From: Phytophthora colocasiae | Lineage: Eukaryota > Oomycota > Peronosporomycetes > Peronosporales > Peronosporaceae | Reading direction: 5' to 3' | DNA: 64,000 nucleotides | Assembly: GCA_018806915.1 (NCBI GenBank) | Contig: JAGKQI010000014.1 | Span: 1 to 64,000 of the forward strand | In this document: piece after piece, positions 31,426 to 39,624 of the stretch | How positions within the stretch are numbered: the first letter of the stretch is position 1 | How the letters are laid out: each line of letters starts with the position of its first letter | The notes under the pieces: model-generated | Databases searched by the model: none | Told to the model about the DNA's origin: nothing | What the model saw: only the letters and a program-made list of their open reading frames with translations | Position numbers and translations under genes: made by a program

Positions 31426-32715
31426 TCAACACACGCCCAGTGCATCGTCCAGCAGCATCTTTTCCAACTTCTGCAGTGCTAACTGACAGATATCTTCGCC
31501 ATCCTTGATGAGCATATCGGCGAATAGTTTCGCTGCCGCATTAGAAGCGACCACCTCGCCGAAACTGATCGGGACAAAGCGGGACACCATGTCAATCACT
31601 GACCCAACGCTTCCATTCACACAGCTTGGCGACGGTCGGACAATGCTCCACCCGCTTTCGTCCGAGTGCAAGCCACCAAACATGCCCTCACCTTCGGAGA
31701 ACTTCCTCCAGACGAGAACAATCCGGTCGTCTTCATTAAAGCGACGCATGACGCAGTGCTGGGAAATGGAGCGACCAACCGGGCCCTCGATCCGGCATTT
31801 TATGATGGTCGTGTCAGCAGGAATCCATGGTTCGTCCAATAATACGAACCCAGGTCGGAATTCCATGCAGCAAATCTCCTGGACATGCGCGCAAACACGC
31901 TCGAAAGCGAACGGCGTGGAAAACGATCCGACTAACTCATGATACGTGGCATCATTGTTGGTCGAACGTGGGGGGTTGTAGAACAGCTTCGTGAGTTCAT
32001 AATCGTCGCCTTCCGTCTGCATCGCTGTGGTCTGGAAAATGCTGTCCACCTTGGCGTACATCTCGTCCAGCTCGGTGATATAGGCTTCATACAGAGCCTT
32101 CTCCGGTATCTCAGTGCGTGGTCTTTTAGGTGGCAATCCTGGATCTTCCTCCATTTCCTCGCTGATTCGCTTTCTAATGAGCTTTCCAAGGTCACTAATG
32201 AGTGCGGACCTTTTCTTAATCGCTGCCAGTAGTTTATCCTTTTGCTCCTCGGCGTTCTGTCTGGCCTGTAAATTCCTGTCTGCTAGAGCCTTCCACACCG
32301 CTGTGCTTGTCCTTCCCAGTGCTTCTCGGGCTTTTGCAGCCTCTTTCTTCTTCTGAAGACTTGATAACTGATTGGACAACTGTTCTGCCTGCTCTTGTAG
32401 CGCATCTCTCTGCGCCTTTTGCTTCTCTCGGTACGTCTTGCGTCGAATAGCGTCTCTGGAGCGAATATTAATCACTTCACCTGTGTTTTGAGGAGAACAA
32501 GAGGAGGAAATAGCGCTCGCAGACGTGCAGTCGCTGTCACTTGTATGACTTTTGTCATTACTGAAAAACCCGTCAAAAGCAGCGGAATCCAGTTGGAGGT
32601 CGGTTGGTAGAGATGACAAAGAGTCGGTTTTGTCCAGAGACTGCAGCAGCTCAGTGCCAGGGATGGCAGTGTCATCACCAGAGCGGAGGAAGTCCATGAA
32701 CATTGCGTCCGTCAT
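31426..32715 (-). CDS. bZIP/START-like family member K, intact
   Basis: 429 residues from the ATG at 32715 (MTDAMFMDFLRSGDD), chosen because related members start MTD or MTS with a similar acidic helix; a TTG five codons upstream is unlikely. Basic/leucine region IRSRDAIRRKTYREKQKAQR then LSNQLSSLQKKKEAAKAREA. A second helix QNAEEQKDKLLAAIKKRSAL precedes a basic patch (LPPKRPRTEIP) that could act as a nuclear localisation signal. START-like half: TTIIKCRIEG, CVMRRFNEDDRIVLVWRKFS, EGEGMFGGLHSDESGWSIVR, SRFVPISFGE and the tail LEKMLLDDALGVC. Closest to member L, its upstream neighbour in the same orientation. Confidence 0.88.
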   Translation of the reverse strand: MTDAMFMDFLRSGDDTAIPGTELLQSLDKTDSLSSLPTDLQLDSAAFDGFFSNDKSHTSDSDCTSASAISSSCSPQNTGEVINIRSRDAIRRKTYREKQKAQRDALQEQAEQLSNQLSSLQKKKEAAKAREALGRTSTAVWKALADRNLQARQNAEEQKDKLLAAIKKRSALISDLGKLIRKRISEEMEEDPGLPPKRPRTEIPEKALYEAYITELDEMYAKVDSIFQTTAMQTEGDDYELTKLFYNPPRSTNNDATYHELVGSFSTPFAFERVCAHVQEICCMEFRPGFVLLDEPWIPADTTIIKCRIEGPVGRSISQHCVMRRFNEDDRIVLVWRKFSEGEGMFGGLHSDESGWSIVRPSPSCVNGSVGSVIDMVSRFVPISFGEVVASNAAAKLFADMLIKDGEDICQLALQKLEKMLLDDALGVC

Positions 32716-32863
32716 TTTCGCTTGTGCCAATTATTGTACGTGTGTGAACAAAACTATTTATAGCCAATCGAATGAATACTGGACAGCACGCAGTAAACAC
32801 CAGAGTGAATGTCACTGACTGCATAATCAATAAATTACCACCGTAGGATAAATTACTTCGTAT

Positions 32864-32869
32864 TTTATT
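32864..32869 (-). terminator. Poly(A) signal overlapping the stop of member L
   Basis: On the minus strand the stop codon and signal overlap as TGAATAAA. Motif match only. Confidence 0.4.
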
Positions 32870-34206
32870 CAACACACACCTAGGGCATCGTCGAGAAGAA
32901 GAGCTTCCAGCTTTTGCACGCACGCTTGGCAGTCTTCTTCTCCGGCGGCGATGATAGTATCTGCAAACTCTTTTAACTTCCCATCAGTAGAGTTCACAGT
33001 GCTGAAAGACATGGGCACGTAACGAATGATGGACTCCATGACAGTGCCGCCACCGTCCACACAGCTAGGAGCTGGGCGAATAATGTTCCATCCAGTTTCG
33101 TCCGAGTGCATGCCAGCGTAGACTCCTTCTCCTTCCGTGAACTTCCGCCAGATGATCACAACTCGATCGGCTTCGTTGTAGCGACGTGTGATGGCGTGTT
33201 GCACGAGAGAACCGACCGCCATGCCCACTCGTGCTTCAATGCGGAACTTGATTACATTTGTTTCGTCAGACACGCCCGGAATCTCAATCTTCTCGCTGTT
33301 CGCACGGTTCTCCATACACTTGATCTGACCAACAAGAGATCTCACCCGTTCAAACGGGAATGGCGTCGTCGACTTGCCTATCAGTTCGTGGTAGTTCGAT
33401 TTCTTCCTCAGAGAGCGCGAAGCGTTATAAAATCCTTCTTCGTCAGGTTGACCCTCCATCTCCGTTTCCTTGTAAATGTTGTCGGTTCTGGCGTACACCT
33501 CGTCCAGTTCCTTGATGAAGGTCTCGTACAACGCCATGTCGGGCGTTTGTACGCGAGCTCTCTTGCTTGGCGAGCTGCTACCGTCGCCGTCGTGCTGCTC
33601 TTCACTGATTCTCTTTCTGATTAATGATCCTAAATCTCTGATCAATGTTGTTCTACGTTCAACAGCTTCACGAAGCCGAGCATGCTGTTCTTCTGACGCG
33701 AGTCTGGCCTGCAGATGTCGGTTGGCCAGTGCCTTCCACATCACTGTGGGGGCCAGTCCTAGGCCGCTCCTGGTTTTAGCAACTTCTTTCTTGTTTTTAA
33801 GCGTCGACAACTGAGTGGACAAATCTTCCACCTCCTTATACAGATCCGCCTTTTGTGCCTTCTGCTTCTGTCTGTATGTACTGCGTCGGATGGCATCTCT
33901 GCTGCGAAGGTCTTCCACGACGACGGTGCTTGCTGGGGAAGAAGAGGAGGCAACACTCTCCGTCTCATTGGACGTACAGTCGCTGTCCGTTGCAGCAGAG
34001 TGATGATCAGAGTGATGGTCATCGTCGAAGAGTCCATCGATTGGCGTCACGTCCAGCAACTGCAACGCGATGTCCGCGTCAGCAATGGAGACTAGTGGGT
34101 CTTCCTTGCTGTCGAGCGACTGCAGTAGCTCCGCACCAGACACCGTCGGGTCGTCAATATTGTGTAGGAAGCTCACGACTTCATCTAAGAACACCGAGTC
34201 AGTCAT
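32869..34206 (-). CDS. bZIP/START-like family member L, intact
   Basis: About 445 residues from the ATG at 34206 (MTDSVFLDEVVSFLHNIDDP); another ATG two codons upstream (34212) is equally possible. Basic region LRSRDAIRRSTYRQKQKAQK with a helix LSTQLSTLKNKKEVAKTRS. Then SEEQHARLREAVERRTTLIR, a basic patch SPSKRARVQTP, and LDEVYARTDNIYKETEM. START-like half: TNVIKFRIEARVGMAVGSLV, AITRRYNEADRVVIIWRKFT, EGEGVYAGMHSDETGWNIIR, IRYVPMSFS and the tail LEALLLDDALGVC. The stop TGA overlaps a poly(A) signal (TGAATAAA), so the 3' UTR is extremely short. Tandem partner of K. Confidence 0.88.
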   Translation of the reverse strand: MTDSVFLDEVVSFLHNIDDPTVSGAELLQSLDSKEDPLVSIADADIALQLLDVTPIDGLFDDDHHSDHHSAATDSDCTSNETESVASSSSPASTVVVEDLRSRDAIRRSTYRQKQKAQKADLYKEVEDLSTQLSTLKNKKEVAKTRSGLGLAPTVMWKALANRHLQARLASEEQHARLREAVERRTTLIRDLGSLIRKRISEEQHDGDGSSSPSKRARVQTPDMALYETFIKELDEVYARTDNIYKETEMEGQPDEEGFYNASRSLRKKSNYHELIGKSTTPFPFERVRSLVGQIKCMENRANSEKIEIPGVSDETNVIKFRIEARVGMAVGSLVQHAITRRYNEADRVVIIWRKFTEGEGVYAGMHSDETGWNIIRPAPSCVDGGGTVMESIIRYVPMSFSTVNSTDGKLKEFADTIIAAGEEDCQACVQKLEALLLDDALGVC

Positions 34207-34567
34207 TGTCATAAACAACTTAAGCACCACGAGAGCCAAATGCGGGAGGCGGCACCTGCCAGTGATCGCGTAATGTGGCTGGCCATTGTCGTAATCCAAG
34301 TAGGGGAAGGGTCGGTAAGCAAACAATGTCGGTGGGAATGTTGGTCACGTCATTTCCTCTACGTTATGTACGTTTAGTGTGTCACTCACGGGAAAATCTA
34401 TGGAGCTCGAGGTTACGGAGCTCGAGGTACCAAAAAATCATATGTGTCGACCAAAATAAAAATAGTAAACACAAAATTTTATTTTATCGCAAATGAAATG
34501 GTGTGCTATTCGAAACCTACATTTGCCTGTGAGTTTTGCTCTTTTTGAGTCCATTCATTCTTCAATT

Positions 34568-35265
34568 ATGGCTTCAACACCAGCATCGGCACCACCTGCA
34601 GCAACAACCTCGAGCTACCTCATTCCGCCACCTCCGGAACAAGTCTTTGAGTCTTATGAAGAGGCAGAGACTGCCCTTCACAGATGGAATCGGCGCCAAG
34701 TTATTGACGTGACCAAGACCCATAACAAGAAAAACAAGGCACATGAAATTCGACAACGTGATTTCCAATGTGATCACTACGGCAAAACCAAGAACACACG
34801 TCACCTCCGAGAGAAAGTCGAGTTCGAACACAACGGGGAACAACCAAAATTGGTACAAGATGGAGGTTCGCATTGAAGCGGTCGATGCGATCAATATTGA
34901 CCTGCAGGGAGAGTATTTTCCGTACCAAAAAGATCACAGCCAGTAAAAGCAAACTGCCAGTTTATTGTGTGTATCGCTCACGATGAGCCCGCCAGTGTCC
35001 CAATAGATCAACTCACGTGTGACCATGCTAGGGGCTTCTACTGCTTAAGTTGCGAGATTGAGCTGTCTATTCGAAAGGGAGCATTGTCGCTCCACACATG
35101 AAAAAACCTCCACCCCGATGAATTACTCGCTTTCCAAGAAAAGGAACGGCTTCAAAAGGGAAATGATGCTCCATATCAGCTGACCAACGTTTCCGTGGAG
35201 CCTGGTGCGTCTGAGCAGACCGTTTTCAACGCAATTGTATCGCAGTGGGTTGGTACTTCTCTATG
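34568..35265 (+). pseudogene. Degenerate MULE-associated protein, FAR1/FLYWCH-like N-terminal region
   Basis: MASTPASAPPAATTSSYLIP leads to FESYEEAETALHRWNRRQVI and FQCDHYGKTKNT, the layout of FAR1-type DNA-binding starts found in MULE transposases. A frame shift near 34830 leads to YKMEVRIEAVDAINIDLQGE and a stop at 34944-34946. Further reading shows QFIVCIAHDEPASV, DQLTCDHARGFYCLSC and HPDELLAFQEKERLQKG, with another stop between them. No DDE domain is seen. Identity is by pattern only. Confidence 0.5.
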
Positions 35266-35431
35266 ACCTTTGAGTATCGTCGAGACTGAGTGCGAATAAC
35301 GCAAAGACGCAGCTATCGATTCCTTTCTCCTCAAACCGTTCTTTCCTTGTGTCTGTTATACATGTATGCGTAAGATTCCTCTCGTGGGAACGTTCCACGT
35401 CAAATGCCATAGGCATTTCTGCCTCCATAAA

Positions 35432-36200
35432 CTATGTGACGTTGAAGATCTTGCCGTCGAACAGCATGATGGCAGTGTAGTAGGAGCCATTGTACGTGAG
35501 CTCACTCCCAAGGTGGTGCACCTGCACATACACCTTATCCGTCGCGTACTTGTACGAGATGTTCGCTGCATTTGAGTTCAGGTTTGCCTCTGTGATTGAT
35601 AGACAGTTGCTCCACAAGTCTTGGCAGACCATCAGCGTTCAGAGGGACTTGACGGCGACAACACCTAATGCTACAACTGTAGCCGAGACGATGAGCAGTA
35701 CAGTGAATCTTCTCTTGGATGTGTTCTTCTCGGGGCTTGTCGCGCTGGTTTCTTGGCTTGCTCCTTGGACATCTCCTTGCTCAGTACCATCCGCCAACAA
35801 TACAGCAACTGTCAGCGGAATCGACATTATCATTAACTAATAGCCAGCCACACACTACCTAGACAACCTTGTTGATCATGTTGACACCGAGGTCCAAGTG
35901 TTTCAAGCAGAAGATCTACTTCTTGTTCTTAGCCGTCACAGCATACACAGCCGTCGTTGAGCAGATGGCAAATGCATCCACTTTCCTGTCACTGATCACA
36001 GCGAACGCATTCGTGGTGACGGTAACCCCGTAACCACAGCCTCCACCACGACGATTTCCAAGGCAATGAGGGCGTGAGTGGCTTATACGGGCCATCTTCG
36101 CTGTTGTATACCAACCAGATGACGACGCAGTTGAGTATTAGACTCTGCGCGTACATGTTGCCGTTGTGTGTGTTGCCTCCCCTCCCGCTCTAATGGGATC
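35432..36200 (-). pseudogene. Membrane-protein-like fragments carried inside the MULE (possible gene capture)
   Basis: Minus-strand frames give MYAQSLILNCVVIWLVYNSE, then VTVTTNAFAVISDRKVDAFA ending AVTAKNKK-stop. A separate frame from 35833 follows with a single membrane helix (RRFTVLLIVSATVVALGVVA), then after a stop an ectodomain-like stretch CQDLWSNCLSITEANLNSNA and SYYTAIMLFDGKIFNVT. None of this looks like transposase. Coding-like fragments on the opposite strand to the transposase relic suggest captured host sequence, as in Pack-MULEs. I do not recognise the parent genes. Confidence 0.4.
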
Positions 36201-36647
36201 CGTGAACTCACTAGACCGTTGTGTAATCAAACTGCTTCCGCACGATTATTCTTTAAATCAAAATAGTGACAGAATGATGGCTGTCGACGGGTTGGCAGAT
36301 CGACGTCGCTCGATGACTGTGGGACGTCAGGACGTCATCTGAGTCGACACCGCGAAGTCGACAGCTCTACACAATTTGCATGATATGCACAGTTCACAGT
36401 TCTTCGGCCCCTGCTCACCTATCCAAAGCAATCCGATACTTCAAAAGTATTCTTCGTGCTACAGCATTATACATATTAATTGAGTTCACTTACAGCAGCG
36501 AAATACTAACAGTAATTCCTCTGGTTGCCCATTTCGCCAAATTAAATAAACTCTTTGACAATTACTGTCGGAGTTAATTCATTTGAGATAAAATAAAATT
36601 TTGTGTTTACTATTTTTATTTTGGTCGACACATATGATTTTTTGGTA

Positions 36648-37530
36648 AGTAAAAAATCAAATATGGGCCGAGATAAAAGATGCTCGAATTACTCGGCATC
36701 TACTTATGCGTTGACAAAAAGTGAGACAGTTTCTGAAACTTCGCAAACCAGAGATTTTTTCTCGATTTTTTGTAGTAGCAGACCAATGAAATTAAGCACA
36801 TGCTCGTGGAGAAGAAAAAAATCGACTTAATCAGTTTACGGCCGAATTTAGTCTTGCTTTCAGTATTGAAAGCGCTGAGTGAGTGTCATTTTGTGACCAT
36901 TTGAGGTTTGGGTTATTCCACCTTCACCTTTTATATTTCTACTTGTGATCAAGTTTCGACGGAAATTAGCTTACGGAGGTCAAGTGGCAGGCCAACAATT
37001 GAAGCCCCTGCCGAAGAAGACGACAAAGCGTAAACGAGTCGCAGTTGGGGGGATGCTGTTTACCCATGAAGTGCTCCAGGAACTTGCTGAGGCTGGCAGC
37101 AAAAAACCAAGTCGTCTAAGAAAGCTGTTACTACAACTGCAGGTAAAGGTGTAGATAAGTACATGTAGCGCATATCACTTGTTCAGCTGTATTCTAAACA
37201 ACAAAATGTTAGTCGAGTGTCTGGCACAGTGAGGTTGAATAGATGCTTTACTTTCCAAATCAGTGCGGAGAATTAACGGGACTTGAACCCGCGACAACCC
37301 TGCTCCCATAATGTGCCCTCAATAAGCTCGCCGCCAACCATGTAGGCGACTGATCTGTCATCGCCTGGAGCCATGACACCTCGCGCCAAATTTACAAATT
37401 TAATTTTTGAAGGTATTCGTATTTAGTGTGTTTTAGCCAATAAAGTACTTGCTCTGTGAAAAACTTCACGTGATTGGCAGTTAAAATACGGCCTTAAAAT
37501 GGTTGATGGCCCTAAATTGATGATTTACCT
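36648..37530. mobile_element. Insertion splitting the right terminal repeat of the MULE
   Basis: This block separates two parts of the MULE right arm that are contiguous in the left arm. Its ends are AGTAAAAAATCAAATATGGG and, inverted from the right, AGGTAAATCATCAATTTAGG, a poor inverted repeat, with TA on each side. It contains a small Lys-rich frame (36942-37154, KKTTKRKRVAVGGMLFTHEV) and a tRNA-like repeat. Likely a degraded TA-targeting element. Confidence 0.45.
37261..37378 (-). repeat. tRNA-derived SINE-like repeat, copy 1
   Basis: On the minus strand it carries a pol III B-box-like GGTTCAAGTCCCG, preceded by a core shared with a second copy at 51861 (TTATTGAGGGC, GGGAGCAGGGTTGTCGCGGG) and followed by GTTAATTCTCCGCA. 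It does not fold as a canonical tRNA. Two scattered copies with the same head and tail make a short interspersed repeat more likely than a tRNA gene. Confidence 0.55.
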
Positions 37531-38778
37531 TACCTCGAGCTCCGTAACCTCGAGCTCCATAGATTTTCCCGTCACTCACGTCTATCTGACCTAAGACATC
37601 GTCGATGAGAACACTTTGCATCGCAGCAAGAATGTCGTCTCTTGTCTGGTCCAATAGCAGGTGCATTGCTTGTTCGAACTTCTCCCGATCGCATGGCATT
37701 GCGCTGGTAAAGTGCATTGGCGTCCGTCGAATGAACATCTCGATCAAAGTTCCAAATTCCGGCGGCTTCAGTGTCAGCCATGCTGTCTCGTCGAACTGAA
37801 AACCATTGTGCACCCCCTCTCCTTCACAGACGAGCTTCCAAGCAGAAACACGCTCCTTGTCGTAGCGTCGTGTAACCAGTCGATTGCGCACGGCAACTTT
37901 CACTCCATTCTCCAACGTGATGATGTTCCGATATGTTCGAGCATTTGGTGTTTTCTGGGTCTCGAACATCGACACACCTCTTGTGGTCTTGATAACCACA
38001 TTGATGGCCAGTGCTAATTTTCCACAGTAAGTTGCACGTCTCGAAAAGTGAAAAGGGGATCGTTTCCGTGGTGTAAAACTGACTGTACTCCAGTGCCATC
38101 AGGCTTTCGAACTTGGAGCGGGGGCGTTGAGCTGCACGCTTGAAACAGTTCGTCAGCAGGTGCACAATTGGTATCCAAGTCTTGGATTGGAGCATCGAAA
38201 AATTCCGTCTCTGACTCCCAGCTTTGTGTTACTACATTACGGACAGCTTCGTCTTGTTCAGTTAGGACAAGGAATGTGTCTTCCTGTGTCCGCACGACAT
38301 TGGTGAGCGTTCGAATGTATGTCGCTTGTGCACGGGTTGACATGGCCAACGCTCGTTGTTCTTCTTCAGCTAAGGAACGTTCATGACGCTGCCGCGTGGC
38401 GACGCATTTCCAGAACCAAAACGACGGTGTCTGAGCAGCGTTGAACTGGGCTTCCTCAGCCTCCTTGACGCGTCGTAAACTTACGACCATCTCCTCTAAA
38501 TCGACTACTTGACGTCGCAATTCTTCGCGTTCTCGCTTCTCCCTGCGGCGATAGATTTGCCGTCTATTGATCTCTCTCGCACGGCGAGGCTTGCTGGTTT
38601 TGTTATGGCAAGTCAGCTCTCCCATGTCCTGATCATCCGAAGTGCTGTTCGGGGAGAATGGATGGAGTTGTTCGACCGCATCTTTCAGAAAAATCGTTGC
38701 ATCGAGATCATCCAAGTCGAGAGGAGGGTCCTCAGACGCCGGTAACGTTGGCGATGATTCTTCCAGTGTAGATGCCAT

Positions 38779-39353
38779 GATATTTGTTGAAGCGGATGCT
38801 TGTCTTGTGGTACTTGGCGTGATTTTTGCGTTGTGTTTTGCTGGTTCTAGTACATCATGGCGTGAAATAGTTGTAAACATTATGGTTACGTCGTTTGCTC
38901 TCGTCACTCAACGTGTCCGGTGTGGAAGATAAAAAAAAAACTCACGCCATCACTGTACACGTGCGCTGTCTCTAATACACTTTTCCTTGACGAATCATGC
39001 TGACTTGTTTACAGTAGTTAGCGAGGACGACGCAACCTGGGAGCCAACTTTCTGCTAGACCTTGGAACCACTACACGTATTTCAAATGAATACTCAGAAC
39101 TATTCTGAGCTTATCACACTTTTTCCTCTCAAAGTTTTTTGTGACATACTTGCAACCCCAATGATGAATTGGACAAAGTTCTGACAACGACGTGTTGTTG
39201 AACTCTATAATACATATTACTGTATGTAAATCTCCATCACTATCGTGTGCGCCTCTGTTTCTAGTAGATCCAATCCACAGTCTATAAACTGAATTGCGAG
39301 ATAGCTGTTCCTATAGAAGTGAGCACTAAGTCTACTCCTGGTGTAAGCTCTTT
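38779..39353. other. Intergenic, with a short relic of the member R family
   Basis: Upstream region of member N up to the piggyBac target. At 39247-39290 about 40 bases (GTAGATCCAATCCACAG core) match the part of gene R just before its DENFLRIDQVF segment, in the same orientation, with roughly eight mismatches. The rest shows nothing recognisable. Confidence 0.4.
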
Positions 39354-39624
39354 AACCCCTTGTCTACCGACGTCGTAAGATACGCCATAGCAAAATCCGT
39401 ACGTCATAACTTACGCCATAGAGCGCTTGACAATAGGAAATGGCTCGGGCCATACTGTAGCTAAGTCAAAAAAGAAAAATAAGATGCGAAAGGTCTAACT
39501 GGCAGAGTTAGAAATAGGGCGCGGTTAGGGTGCGGGAAGGAGATACGGCGTGTGCGGGAATGCGATACGCGCAAACCGCCCACGCCGACACTGGCAGCCT
39601 GCCAGTCATTCCAGAATTTGCTCG

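Larger units (their letters stand above)
34390..37570. mobile_element. MULE with perfect 40-bp terminal repeats and 9-bp target duplication
   Basis: Left end GGGAAAATCTATGGAGCTCG... and right end its exact inverse over 40 bases (34390-34429, 37531-37570). The target GTCACTCAC is duplicated at 34381-34389 and 37571-37579; 9 bases is typical of Mutator-like elements. The inverted repeat continues inward for about 70 more bases on the left (34428-34498), but its right partner lies at 36577-36647, displaced by a later insertion at 36648-37530. Only a damaged N-terminal transposase-like frame and unrelated membrane-protein-like fragments are inside, so the element is non-autonomous. Confidence 0.9.
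34345..38778 (-). pseudogene. bZIP/START-like family member N, frameshifted and split by a MULE
   Basis: The ATG at 38778 gives MASTLEESSPTLPASEDPPL. Then the basic region REINRRQIYRRREKREREEL, the subfamily signature FWFWKCVATRQRHERSLAEE, and EEQRALAMSTRAQATYIRTL. Frame breaks near 38095 and 37990 separate YSQFYTTETIPFSLFE and the START-like half (NRLVTRRYDKERVSAWKLVC, EGEGVHNGFQFDETAWLTLK, RRTPMHFTSAMP), followed by VLIDDVLGQIDVSD. There the MULE begins. Across it (34389 downwards) the frame continues TLNVHNVEEMT-stop, and the 9-base target duplication is exactly three codons (V-S-D). This subfamily (N, O, Q) has AWKLV in place of VVWR. Confidence 0.8.

Noticed and set aside
31110..31445. 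N-terminal extension of member J (336 bases open upstream of MTSLEK)
   Set aside because: It overlaps the 3' end of member K, has no counterpart in member I, and the MTSLEK start is conserved.
32716..32730. Upstream start of member K
   Set aside because: The codon at 32730 is TTG, not ATG; the ATG at 32715 matches the family start.
35490..35840. Plus-strand 116-residue frame in the MULE
   Set aside because: The minus-strand reading of the same region has a better membrane helix and ectodomain character.
37261..37378. A tRNA gene on the minus strand
   Set aside because: B-box-like sequence only, no acceptor or anticodon stems, and a diverged second copy inside another element; better described as SINE-like.
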